In this document: piece by piece, positions 57,179 to 64,000 of the stretch
How the letters are laid out: every line of letters starts with the position of its first letter
Numbering within the stretch: the stretch's first letter is position 1
Source of the DNA: Lentibacillus cibarius
GTDB lineage: Bacteria > Bacillota > Bacilli > Bacillales > Amphibacillaceae
Assembly (NCBI RefSeq): GCF_005887555.1
Contig: NZ_VCIA01000001.1
Coordinates: 3,224,001-3,288,000 of the forward strand
Length of the DNA stretch: 64,000 nt
Reading direction: 5' to 3'
Notes under the pieces: model-generated
The model's database searches: none
What the model was told of the DNA's origin: nothing
What the model saw: the letters and a program-made list of their open reading frames with translations, nothing else
Program-made: the position numbers and the translations under genes

Positions 57179-57207
57179 TTGATTTTTTGATTGTGTCATA
57201 CTATAAT
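57179..57207 (+). promoter_or_regulatory. Promoter of the SR1-like RNA
   Basis: TTGATT at 57179-57184 and TATAAT at 57202-57207, spaced 17. In B. subtilis SR1 is repressed by CcpN and CcpA; I could not identify their sites. Confidence 0.7.
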
Positions 57208-57243
57208 AAGAATATCACTTCAGTTAAAAAGGAGCTGGGATTA

Positions 57244-57348
57244 ATGGGGACCATCATTTGCCAAGACTGTCAAGAGGTAATAGAGCACTTTGACGATGAG
57301 AAAGTATCGACACTATATGGAACATGCACGAACTGCTGTGATAATTAA
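57244..57348 (+). CDS. sr1P: SR1P, GapA-binding peptide
   Basis: 34 residues, AAAAGGAG upstream of the ATG. MGTIICQDCQEVIEHFDDEK then STLYGTC is the SR1P pattern (MGTIVCQ.C...I.HFEDEK...LYG.C), with the two cysteine pairs. It is a little shorter than the 39 residues of B. subtilis, ending CTNCCDN. In B. subtilis SR1P binds GapA and stabilises gapA mRNA and RNase J1 activity; rnjA is in this same window. Confidence 0.9.
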   Translation: MGTIICQDCQEVIEHFDDEKVSTLYGTCTNCCDN

Positions 57349-57364
57349 ATACGTTTTCACCCAT

Positions 57365-57398
57365 AAAAAGCTGTATGTAAACATACAGCTTTTTTTTC
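57365..57398 (+). terminator. Rho-independent terminator of the SR1-like RNA
   Basis: AAAAAGCTGTATG pairs with CATACAGCTTTTT and runs into eight T residues. Confidence 0.92.
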
Positions 57399-57458
57399 GT
57401 CTGATTAGCCATTAACGGGTATGAAATGCTATGATGAAAGAAAAATGGGGTGTAACGT

Positions 57459-58417
57459 GTGAAATGGGAGACAGGGGTAACAAAACTGTTACATATTGAT
57501 TATCCGATTATTCAGGGGGACTTGCTTACTTGGCATATGCCGACCTAGCTGCAGCTGTATCCAATGCCGGTGGGCTAGGGCAGATAACAGCTATGAGTTT
57601 GGATGGACCGGAAGCACTGCGTGAGGAAATCCGGAAAGTGAGAAAAATGACAGAGAAACCATTTGGTGTGAATTTTGCCATCGGGCAACACGGGAGACCT
57701 TTTAAACATATGGTGCAAGTGGCCATTGACGAACAAGTGCCAGCCATATCGGTAACAGGCGGAAACCCTAAACCTGTTCTTGATATGGTGCACGCACATC
57801 CAATTAAAAAACTGGTTCTCACGGCTGCACGCAGACAGGCTGAAAAGGCGGAAGAACTTGGTGCAGATGCTGTTATGGTTGTGGGGCAGGAAGGTGGTGG
57901 TCATCTCGGCCGAGGTGACACCGGTACGTTTGTGCTGACACCGCAAGTTGTTGATGCGGTATCAATTCCGGTCATTGCTTCAGGAGGCATTGTTGACGGA
58001 CGCGGCATGATGGCAGCAATGGCACTCGGGGCTGAAGGGGTGGAAATGGGAACACGCTTCATCGCCGCAAAGGAATGTGTTGATGCTCATCCTGCTTATA
58101 AACAGGCGCTAATTGATGCGGATGAAGAGGCAACGGTCGTTATTAAACGATCACTGGGGACGCCTGCACGCGCGTTGAAAAATCCGTGGACAGAAGAGAT
58201 ACTGGAACTTGAAAAACAGAACGGTAATTATGAATCACTACGCGAGCATATAAGTGGGGAAGCGAACAAACGCTATATTTATGATGGCGATGACACGAAA
58301 GGATTTGGCTGGGCTGGTCAAGGTGCAGCACGGATCAAACACACATCGTCTGTTCGCGAGATTATTAATGTTATGATAGATGAAGCCGGCGCTATCCGTC
58401 GAAAATGGAGTAAATGA
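57459..58417 (+). pseudogene. Nitronate monooxygenase, frameshifted near the start
   Basis: GTG 57459 opens KWETGVTKLLHIDYPIIQG; expected next is GLAYLAYADLAAAVSNAGG, but at the G run 57515-57519 one G is missing (GGGGG instead of GGGGGG) and the frame changes. The rest is intact: GGNPKPVLDMVHAH, VGQEGGGHLGRGDTGTFVL (FMN site and catalytic His), VIASGGIVDGRGMMAAMALGA, to SK at 58417. The family oxidises nitronates such as propionate 3-nitronate using FMN. A G-run error is plausible. Downstream yktA is 15 bases away. Confidence 0.85.
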
Positions 58418-58432
58418 GGTGACACGCAAGTA

Positions 58433-58702
58433 ATGAATTACCATTATCCACTCGATGATTCCTGGTCAAAACAGGAAGTGATTGATGTCGTTAACTTTTT
58501 TGCTCTTGTGGAGCAAGCGTATGAAAAACAGGTGCAGCGGGAGGACGTGCTTGCTGCCTATCATCGATTCAAGCGTATTGTTCCATCTAAAAGTGAGGAA
58601 AAAACATATTTCCGGGAATTTGAGCGGGCATCAGGCTATGCTTGTTTCCCGGTTGTGAAAAAGGCGAGAAACAGTGACGAGAAAAATATTCGTATGAAAT
58701 AA
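58433..58702 (+). CDS. yktA: YktA family (UPF0223) protein
   Basis: 89 residues. MNYHYPLDDSWSKQEVIDVV and AAYHRFKRIVPSKSEEK...FE..SGY are the UPF0223 pattern. Small cytoplasmic helical protein of unknown function, in the same position as in B. subtilis (before yktB). Ribosome site GAGGTGA is 12 bases from the ATG, somewhat far. Confidence 0.9.
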   Translation: MNYHYPLDDSWSKQEVIDVVNFFALVEQAYEKQVQREDVLAAYHRFKRIVPSKSEEKTYFREFERASGYACFPVVKKARNSDEKNIRMK

Positions 58703-58740
58703 CGAAAAGACCTTTCATGATGAAGGGTCTTTTCGTTTTA
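58703..58740. terminator. Bidirectional terminator
   Basis: CGAAAAGACC pairs with GGGTCTTTTCG. Confidence 0.88.
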
Positions 58741-58760
58741 CTTTTTGAAAGATAAGAAAC

Positions 58761-59381
58761 TCATTGATCCATTGAAATATTATACAGCGGTGTCAATGTG
58801 CTGAAAGTGGTTTGTGCTTCATGTAAAAAACGTTCCCGGTCTTGTAGGACAGGATCATCCGGGCGGAAATGCCTACCTATTAGAAATTCAGCTTTTTTGA
58901 CATTCTGAAGCCGTGTTAATGCTTTCTCAAGGTCAATGGTCTCCAGACTTTCTGCTTCTTTTTTCGTATGATCGAGGGAAACCACATAGTGTGCTGGTAA
59001 TGACGCACGGATGTCGGTAGTATGACTTAAAAAGGTCTTCGCGATATTTTCTTTTCCGGGGAGTTCATAAATATAGGCTAGCCACATAAACAAATGATCA
59101 TCAAAAAGCCCAATCTGGAAATGGGGGTGTTTCTTGTACCCTCTTTTGTCGTGACAAAAGGCCATCCACGTATCGTTTGGCGGATTCTTTGTCCTTCTGG
59201 CATGTTTGGCAATATGTACATACATTTCTTTACCTGTCATGTCTGAGACAGGTCCTGCAAGCTCATCCCCAATCGTCTTGAATTTTGGTTGTATACGTTC
59301 TTTTAGCGCCTTCATACGTTCATCAAGGCCATCGATTGTAAAGACGTCAAAATCTGCTTTATTAAACCCTGTGAATTCCAT
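58761..59381 (-). CDS. yktB: YktB family (DUF1054) protein
   Basis: 206 residues from the ATG at 59381 after AAGGGGGA; the frame extends to 59486 with no ribosome site. EFTGFNKADFDVFTIDGLDE at the start and HPHFQIGLFDDHLFMWLAYI near 110 agree with DUF1054. Cytoplasmic; function unknown. Divergent from yktC-side genes as in B. subtilis. Confidence 0.92.
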   Translation of the reverse strand: MEFTGFNKADFDVFTIDGLDERMKALKERIQPKFKTIGDELAGPVSDMTGKEMYVHIAKHARRTKNPPNDTWMAFCHDKRGYKKHPHFQIGLFDDHLFMWLAYIYELPGKENIAKTFLSHTTDIRASLPAHYVVSLDHTKKEAESLETIDLEKALTRLQNVKKAEFLIGRHFRPDDPVLQDRERFLHEAQTTFSTLTPLYNISMDQ

Positions 59382-59581
59382 CGTTTCATCCCCCTTGTTG
59401 TATTTATTTCTTTGTTTATAGTCATTATTATTCGCGAAAAAGCCCAAGCAGTCAAGCTGTGCATATATATGAACGTTTAATATCACAGTGACCGGGGAAT
59501 TTTTAAATCAGGGAATATGTGAACAAATTGTTGAAGAATAGCATATATATAATTAAAGCCACCAGAAAGGTAGTGGGTGAC

Positions 59582-59770
59582 GTGAAATACGTTGTGGAGA
59601 ACTTGAGGAGGCAAGCCGATAAAAACAAACTGCCCGTTATCCGCATTGAAATCGATTATGAACTTATGACTTTATATGATGCTATACAGGCAAATGACCG
59701 CGTACAAATAATAAAATCGAAGGAAAGACTAAAAACCTTACGTTTGCAGCTTTTAGATTTGCAGGAATAA
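59582..59770 (+). CDS. Small protein between yktB and suhB (possible YkzI equivalent)
   Basis: 62 residues from GTG 59582 (AAAGGTAG upstream); a GTG at 59519 with AGGGA would add 21 residues. Charged and helical: EIDYELMTLYDAIQANDR then KSKERLKTLRLQLLDLQE. B. subtilis has the small ykzI gene at this place; I cannot confirm sequence relation. Function unknown. Confidence 0.6.
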   Translation: MKYVVENLRRQADKNKLPVIRIEIDYELMTLYDAIQANDRVQIIKSKERLKTLRLQLLDLQE

Positions 59771-59915
59771 GATTGAGAAAAATGGCCCCATGAATCAACC
59801 TTGGGGTCATTTTCCATTACAAAGTAGCCGTTACTGTTCTCAAAGAACCCAACATGTGATTCTTGTCCATTATTTTGGTATGATTGTGGCAGATTGAAAA
59901 AATGGAGGCATACAA

Positions 59916-60725
59916 ATGAATATGCAAGAACGTAACGCAATTTACCAATTGGCAAGAGAATGGGTACTGGAAGCGGGGCAAGCTATAAGGAAACGCATGA
60001 ATACCCCGTTGACCATTGAAACAAAAGCTGACGCCAATGACCTAGTGACTACAATGGACAAGGATACGGAATATTTTTTCATGAATAATATAAAAAAGGT
60101 CTATCCGGATCATTTGATTATCGGTGAAGAAGGTTATGGCGATGATGTGACATCCCTTGATGGAACCGTCTGGATTATTGATCCGATTGACGGGACGATG
60201 AATTTTGTCCATCAAAAGAGAAATTTCGCCATTTCTGTAGGCATTTACCATGATGGCGTCGGAGAAATCGGTCTGATTTATGATGTTATGGCCGATCATT
60301 TATATAGCGCGAAAAAAGGAGAAGGTGCGTTTAAAAACGACACACCATTAACACCGCTTCCTGATAGTAAAAGGTTTGATGAAACTATTTTGGGTGTGAA
60401 TCACTTTTGGCTTTGTGAGAATCATCTCGTTAATGAAAAAAAGATGCAGGAACTAGTAAGGACGGTAAGAGGAACAAGAACATATGGGTCGGCAGCGCTC
60501 GAATTTGCCTATGTTGCAGAAGGAGTGATGGATGGATACATAACCATGGGGCTGTCTGCATGGGATATAGCAGCAGGAATTGTTATTGTCAATGAGGTGG
60601 GTGGTGTGACAACCACTTCATTTGGTGAACCAATCAACCTGTTACAGAGTGCTTCTGTATTAACCTGCAACCCGGTTATCCATGAAAGGATTGTTAATGG
60701 CTTTATGCTGAAGGGAAGAAAGTGA
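59916..60725 (+). CDS. suhB: Inositol monophosphatase family protein (YktC-like)
   Basis: 269 residues, ATG 7 bases after TGGAGG. Metal motifs: GEEGYG near 71 (Glu), WIIDPIDGTMNFVH near 87-100 (DPIDGT), GSAALEFAYVAEG near 190 and SAWDIAAGIVIVNEVGG near 212. Mg-dependent phosphatase of inositol-1-phosphate or related substrates. Matches yktC in position. Confidence 0.93.
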   Translation: MNMQERNAIYQLAREWVLEAGQAIRKRMNTPLTIETKADANDLVTTMDKDTEYFFMNNIKKVYPDHLIIGEEGYGDDVTSLDGTVWIIDPIDGTMNFVHQKRNFAISVGIYHDGVGEIGLIYDVMADHLYSAKKGEGAFKNDTPLTPLPDSKRFDETILGVNHFWLCENHLVNEKKMQELVRTVRGTRTYGSAALEFAYVAEGVMDGYITMGLSAWDIAAGIVIVNEVGGVTTTSFGEPINLLQSASVLTCNPVIHERIVNGFMLKGRK

Positions 60726-60752
60726 CTTCAAGCGAGAAGTCACTTTCTTTTG
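60721..60752 (+). terminator. Terminator of suhB, overlapping the end of ylaF
   Basis: AAGTGACTTC pairs with GAAGTCACTTTCTTTT on the plus strand; the same DNA codes the last residues of ylaF on the minus strand. Confidence 0.7.
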
Positions 60753-60910
60753 CGTTTCAGGAATAGACCGAAACCCATGAATAAAAATCCGAGCAACAAG
60801 AACAAAAGTATGAGCCAAATACTCCGAAATGCGATGGATATGCCGACAAGAACGAACATGGATATGACGAGTGTCGCCAATAATAGCATTGGTATGTTAA
60901 GTTTTTGCAT
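60740..60910 (-). CDS. ylaF: YlaF-like (DUF5325) small membrane protein
   Basis: 56 residues from the ATG at 60910, GAGGTGG upstream. Two hydrophobic helices and a basic end LKRKRK. Length and locus agree with B. subtilis ylaF, of the DUF5325 family. Function unknown. Confidence 0.75.
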   Translation of the reverse strand: MQKLNIPMLLLATLVISMFVLVGISIAFRSIWLILLFLLLGFLFMGFGLFLKRKRK

Positions 60911-60945
60911 CTAACCACCTCGTTTTCTAGATAAGCCAAGAAAGT

Positions 60946-61080
60946 ATAAAATGTAGCGATATAACTTTTACTTGCAAAGAAAGCCGCGCTCGGCTCCAAC
61001 GTAAAAATGTACCAGTGCAGGTGCCCGCACAGGATGTCGCGTCTGTACCCTGCAAGGGCGCTTGCACCTTTGTTCACCAT
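60946..61080 (+). repeat. Dispersed intergenic repeat, copy 6 (full-length form)
   Basis: AGAAAGTATAAAATGTAGCG, ATATAACTTTTACTTGCAAA, AGCCGCGCTCGGCTCCAACG, GCACAGGATGTCGCG, CCTGCAAGGGCGCTTGCACC and TTTGTTC: nearly complete, about 130 bases. Confidence 0.8.
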
Positions 61081-61176
61081 ATCCATATGTAAAGCTGTCG
61101 ATTTTTCTGGCATGCACGCACAAGATTTAGTATGATAGAAAAGTAGATTGATTGCAAGACTGGATGGAGGATTTAA

Positions 61177-61494
61177 ATGGATAGCAATTACAGTTTTATT
61201 TTTGATTTAGTTATAAGTTATCGTGACAGCATAAACGTTTTTTGGACATTTTACATCATCAATTTGATTTTATCGGCAATTGCATACAAACTAGGCTTTG
61301 CTCGACGGCTGCCGATATTGAAATCAGTCTTGGTCTATATCATGCTTGCTTTTGGAATGCTCATATTAAACTTTTTCAGCTTAGTCGGTTACCCGGTGAC
61401 GGACAGTTTGATTGCTATTTGCCTTGTTCTGGGGATTTACCGGTACCGTCTTCATTTGCAGCGGAAGTCAGAAAACAAGGAACCGGTTAAATAA
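61177..61494 (+). CDS. ylaH: YlaH-like membrane protein
   Basis: 105 residues, ATG after GGAGG. Three membrane helices (about 22-38, 48-66, 72-90), basic end. INVFWTFYIINLILSAIAYK and FFSLVGYPVTDSLIAICLVL agree with YlaH. Function unknown. The typA gene that precedes ylaH in B. subtilis is absent. Confidence 0.85.
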   Translation: MDSNYSFIFDLVISYRDSINVFWTFYIINLILSAIAYKLGFARRLPILKSVLVYIMLAFGMLILNFFSLVGYPVTDSLIAICLVLGIYRYRLHLQRKSENKEPVK

Positions 61495-61523
61495 AAAACT
61501 CCCAAATAAGGGGAGTTTTTTAA
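61493..61523. terminator. Bidirectional terminator between ylaH and ylaI
   Basis: AAAAAACTCCC pairs with GGGAGTTTTTT. Confidence 0.88.
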
Positions 61524-61723
61524 ATAAGATCTTTCTTTTTCTTGTGTCCATTATATAGCTGGAATTTGCCTGTTGCATGACGTTTTTGGGTTTTGTCATA
61601 AATTCGCCCGTCACACTCATCACATAGATACATGCGAATTCTTCGGTTGCGCAGGCGTTTGGCCTGCAGCGAGTCATCTTTTATATCATGTATAGCATCA
61701 CATAGTACACATTTTACTTTCAT
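61520..61723 (-). CDS. ylaI: YlaI-like zinc-binding protein (DUF2197)
   Basis: 67 residues from the ATG at 61723, 8 bases after GGAGG (ATG 61726 is also possible). Two CxxC pairs: VKCVLCD near 4-8 and MYLCDECDGRI near 31-37, a zinc ribbon. Basic C-terminus. Function unknown. The repeat at 61733 begins within 10 bases upstream. Confidence 0.88.
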   Translation of the reverse strand: MKVKCVLCDAIHDIKDDSLQAKRLRNRRIRMYLCDECDGRIYDKTQKRHATGKFQLYNGHKKKKDLI

Positions 61724-61732
61724 CATCTTCAC

Positions 61733-61820
61733 CTCCGACGCACAGGACGTGCTAGTGCAGGCATTGTCACAGGACGTGACGAACTTAGCCTGCCGACGCA
61801 CAGGACGTGCTAGTACAGCC
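61733..61820 (+). repeat. Dispersed intergenic repeat, copy 7 (internal blocks duplicated)
   Basis: The block CGACGCACAGGACGTGCTAG occurs twice (61736 and 61795), with TTGTCACAGGACGTGACG and TTAGCCTGC between; neither end of the family is present. Confidence 0.8.
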
Positions 61821-61929
61821 GACCTTACTTTTTACTATAACATGACAAGTTATTGTATAAAAGAATATGTTTCAAATCAAACTAAACGGGAACAGAAAAG
61901 TAAGGAAATCATTTGTGAGGGGGGATTGG

Positions 61930-62187
61930 ATGAAAAAAAGGTACATCGCCTCAGCGGCTGGTGTCATTGGTGCTGGTGTGACAGGCTATTTTCTGTTTAA
62001 TCGTCGAAATGGTCATAATAACCCTGATTTCTCAAATGGTCAGTTTAATGAGACGCTTACAGATGCCGGTATACCTGACCAAGTCGAAGTAAATGATGCT
62101 GCACAGCTGGAAAACGCAAAAATGGTTTCTGAGGGCTCTCAGTTCGGCGTGCATTATTACAATGAGGTGACAAACGAGAATGAATAA
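61930..62187 (+). CDS. Predicted membrane-anchored small protein
   Basis: 85 residues from ATG 61930 (GAGGGGGGAT upstream); the frame from 61867 lacks a ribosome site. A hydrophobic N-terminus (YIASAAGVIGAGVTGYFLF, about 4-22) then an Asn/Asp/Glu-rich soluble part. No family recognised. Confidence 0.6.
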   Translation: MKKRYIASAAGVIGAGVTGYFLFNRRNGHNNPDFSNGQFNETLTDAGIPDQVEVNDAAQLENAKMVSEGSQFGVHYYNEVTNENE

Positions 62188-62191
62188 CAGT

Positions 62192-62236
62192 AAAAAGGTG
62201 CACTCCCGATTCCGGGAAGCGCACCTTTTTTTATTC
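62192..62236. terminator. Bidirectional terminator
   Basis: AAAAAGGTGCACTCCCG pairs with CGGGAAGCGCACCTTTTT. Confidence 0.9.
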
Positions 62237-62833
62237 TTTATTATGGTGGTTGGATTGTTCCTCTTCCACATCATCCAATTGTTTTTTGTCATCTTTCGGG
62301 ATAGATTTTTTGTTTTGATCCCGTTCTTTGGGGCGGTCCTCATTGATTGGAAAATCAGGCATATATCTCCCTACAATCGCTGCTAATTCATCAATAAATC
62401 CCTGTACAGGATAGCCTTGTGAAATCTTATCACCCATCGATCGGATGCGTTCAACAACGTCCCCATCAGCAACAACGACGGCTGTCTTTCCATAGGGGTC
62501 CTTTTGTAGAGCTTCAAGCACAGCGTATTTGATGGAACCAACCCGGGATCGGTCTAAATCTTTGTCCACATCAATCCCAACGACGGCATATGGTCCTGCT
62601 ACAACGGAAGTAGCGTCATGAACGTCAGGCACATTCCCGGCAATATTGGCTAAATGGGTGGCTATTTCATTATTGGACAGGTTTTGTTTTTCTTGTGGGT
62701 GTGAATCTTCTACTTGGATATAACGATTATTTTCTGTTTCCTCAGGCATTGATCGTTCTTCATCATTTTGTTGACAACCGAAAAGGACCACGGAAAGACT
62801 TAGTAGCGATAGTATTCCTGCGCGTGTTAGCAT
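62231..62833 (-). CDS. ylaJ: YhcN/YlaJ family sporulation lipoprotein
   Basis: 200 residues from the ATG at 62833, preceded by AAGGAGGAG. Signal peptide with LFGC (Cys 20), acidic linker, then VHDATSVVAGPYAVVGIDVD and SRVGSIKYAVLEALQKDPYG, the family domain, and a basic/acidic tail. Spore coat- or cortex-associated lipoprotein; position fits ylaJ. Paralogue of the protein at 15521. Confidence 0.92.
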   Translation of the reverse strand: MLTRAGILSLLSLSVVLFGCQQNDEERSMPEETENNRYIQVEDSHPQEKQNLSNNEIATHLANIAGNVPDVHDATSVVAGPYAVVGIDVDKDLDRSRVGSIKYAVLEALQKDPYGKTAVVVADGDVVERIRSMGDKISQGYPVQGFIDELAAIVGRYMPDFPINEDRPKERDQNKKSIPKDDKKQLDDVEEEQSNHHNKE

Positions 62834-62906
62834 GTATACTCCTCCTTTATTCAAGCAGGGAATTACTGTTATTACTAGTTTGGTTCATCGCCGGTGAATT
62901 ATACAA

Positions 62907-62943
62907 AAAGACTGACTGCAATCCATATGCAGCCAGTCTTTTA
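62907..62943. terminator. Terminator of ylaL-like gene
   Basis: AAAAGACTGACTGCA pairs with TGCAGCCAGTCTTTT; on the minus strand it follows the stop at 62945 closely. Confidence 0.8.
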
Positions 62944-62944
62944 C

Positions 62945-63436
62945 TCAGTTTATAATAATTTTTTTGACGCCTTTAATCGGATTGTCACGGTTGGAACCAT
63001 CGCGATAGAGGAAGTGAACAGGACCGTCATCCTTCAACGGCTTGCCGTCCATTGCAAATAGCAGATAACATTCCTTAAGTGCCTGAAGTGAAACCTGTTG
63101 TTCATCGCCATTAGTTATCACAAGTGTTGCATCAGTTGCATTTTCGTTTATTTCAGCATGGTTCAAAAATTCATTGATTGGCATGACATACGAGTTTTCA
63201 AGGATTTTTTTCCCTTCCATACGGGAGATGCTTTTGTTAACTGGCGGGTTGATTTTTTGTTGATACACTTCCTGATTAAATCGCCGGGATGCTTTTTCCA
63301 GTTCGTCTTCCTGGTCGTGATCCACTTTATTTTCTGTAAATGCTTCATCCAATAATATCTTCCGGTCATCAAAGATCCATACAGTCGGATCTAATGTAAT
63401 CGTATATGTAACATTACCGGTAATGGGCACTATCAT
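62945..63436 (-). CDS. YlaL-like protein, unknown function
   Basis: 163 residues, ATG after AAGGTGGTT. Soluble, Asp/Glu/Lys-rich, beginning with a beta pattern (VPITGNVTYTITLDPTVWIF). Length, orientation and place between ylaJ and ylaN suggest YlaL; the phoH (ylaK) gene that stands between them in B. subtilis is missing. Assignment is positional. Confidence 0.55.
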   Translation of the reverse strand: MIVPITGNVTYTITLDPTVWIFDDRKILLDEAFTENKVDHDQEDELEKASRRFNQEVYQQKINPPVNKSISRMEGKKILENSYVMPINEFLNHAEINENATDATLVITNGDEQQVSLQALKECYLLFAMDGKPLKDDGPVHFLYRDGSNRDNPIKGVKKIIIN

Positions 63437-63603
63437 GTTTTAACCACCTTTTCCCTATGTATGTTTTCCGTACCAAGAATAGCAGACATTGGGGATTTTT
63501 TCATTAGAAAAAGGCTTTCATAGTGATTAAATTTTATTTGCATTTTTAAGGTACAAACGATAATATAAATAATAAGGAAGTCTTTTATGATGGAGGGATA
63601 TAA

Positions 63604-63888
63604 TTGATTCCAGAGGTGACGGAAACGCATCGTGAAAAAGCTTATGCCCTTCTAAAGGCGGATGCTGAAAAGATACACAAGCTTATTGAAGTACAAATAG
63701 AAAATCTGACAATGCCGCAATGTCCTCTTTACGAAGAGGTTCTTGATACACAAATGTTCGGTCTTTCAAGGGAAATCGATTTCGCTGTACGTTTGAATTT
63801 GATTAGCGAACATGAAGGTAAAGCGCTTCTTGAAAACTTGGAAAGGCAACTCAATAGATTACATGAAGCAGCACATAAATCTGTGTAG
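63604..63888 (+). CDS. ylaN: YlaN family (UPF0358) protein
   Basis: 94 residues, TTG start 8 bases after [28 protein letters not shown] then [20 protein letters not shown] and [10 protein letters not shown] are nearly invariant in UPF0358. YlaN is needed under low iron and interacts with Fur in recent work. Followed in B. subtilis by ftsW, which would lie just beyond this window. Confidence 0.95.
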   Translation: MIPEVTETHREKAYALLKADAEKIHKLIEVQIENLTMPQCPLYEEVLDTQMFGLSREIDFAVRLNLISEHEGKALLENLERQLNRLHEAAHKSV

Positions 63889-63904
63889 AACGGTGTCAGC
63901 ACTG

Positions 63905-63942
63905 AAAACTTTGCCTGAATTGAATAGTGGCAAGGTTTTTTA
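63905..63942 (+). terminator. Rho-independent terminator after ylaN
   Basis: AAAACTTTGCC pairs with GGCAAGGTTTTTT. Confidence 0.85.
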
Positions 63943-64000
63943 TTTTTATAGTGTAGTAGATTTAGGTAAAATATGATATACTATTTAAAATTTACCCTAT

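Larger units (their letters stand above)
57214..57398 (+). ncRNA. SR1-like dual-function small RNA
   Basis: A transcript of about 185 bases from the promoter to the terminator, close to the 205 bases of B. subtilis SR1, with a central SR1P reading frame. SR1 in B. subtilis lies downstream of pdhD, and pdhD is the third gene upstream here. The antisense part of SR1 pairs with ahrC mRNA; its conservation cannot be judged from this window. Confidence 0.7.

Noticed and set aside
61632..62000. 122-codon open frame across the repeat near ylaI
   Set aside because: Its middle translates repeat copy 7 and its start is inside ylaI; no ribosome site.

Overview
The window comes from an endospore-forming, low-to-moderate GC Bacillaceae bacterium. 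It has spoVA genes, Spo0E, two YhcN/YlaJ sporulation lipoproteins, AGGAGG-type ribosome binding sites, and many genes in the same order as Bacillus subtilis. The BCCT betaine-type transporter and Ktr potassium proteins fit a halotolerant genus of the Virgibacillus/Lentibacillus/Oceanobacillus group. That genus guess is inference; no rRNA is present to settle it.

Layout. 1-12 kb: tail of an iron-siderophore ABC importer, a TPP riboswitch with the thiamine transporter thiT, an unassigned carboxylate-type transporter, the decayed end of a formate dehydrogenase gene with its DUF1641 partner, a 21-bp tandem repeat array, cstA, and a CC-star/ArsA ATPase/oxidoreductase cluster. 12.5-16.2 kb: a seven-gene spoVA operon (DUF1657, YhcN/YlaJ, spoVAC, spoVAD, spoVAEb, DUF1657, DUF421) with the gene order of the mobile spoVA2mob heat-resistance operon; its first gene carries a stop codon. 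17-27 kb: moeA and a frameshifted moaA, ktrB-type K+ transporter, a PAS-GGDEF-EAL protein, a membrane-anchored serine protease with a zinc-ribbon partner, lepB and a PilZ protein. 27.3-29 kb: an IS110-family element with a structured 5' noncoding region that could be a bridge RNA.

29-44 kb follows the B. subtilis ykyB-ykuE-ykuL-ykuR-ykuS-ykuT-ykuV block, interrupted by an ISLre2-family element with a 9-bp target duplication, and then a YheI/YheH-type ABC exporter pair whose first gene has an internal stop. 43.5-54 kb is the conserved ktrC-rnjA-rpoY-def-ykyA-pdhABCD block. 54-64 kb holds a BCCT transporter, a polysaccharide deacetylase lipoprotein, an SR1-like dual-function RNA encoding SR1P, and the yktA-yktB-suhB-ylaF-ylaH-ylaI-ylaJ-ylaL-ylaN block, without typA and phoH.

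Two themes stand out. First, there are many lesions: an fdhF remnant, a DUF1641 gene lacking a normal start, a nonsense DUF1657, frameshifted moaA, pdhC and nitronate monooxygenase genes, a patA remnant, a truncated ykuR and an interrupted yheI. Some (the single-base deletions) may be sequencing errors, but the truncations and substitutions look like real decay, and the molybdenum-related lesions form a coherent set. Second, a family of dispersed intergenic repeats recurs at seven places. All reading is by eye; no database search was run.
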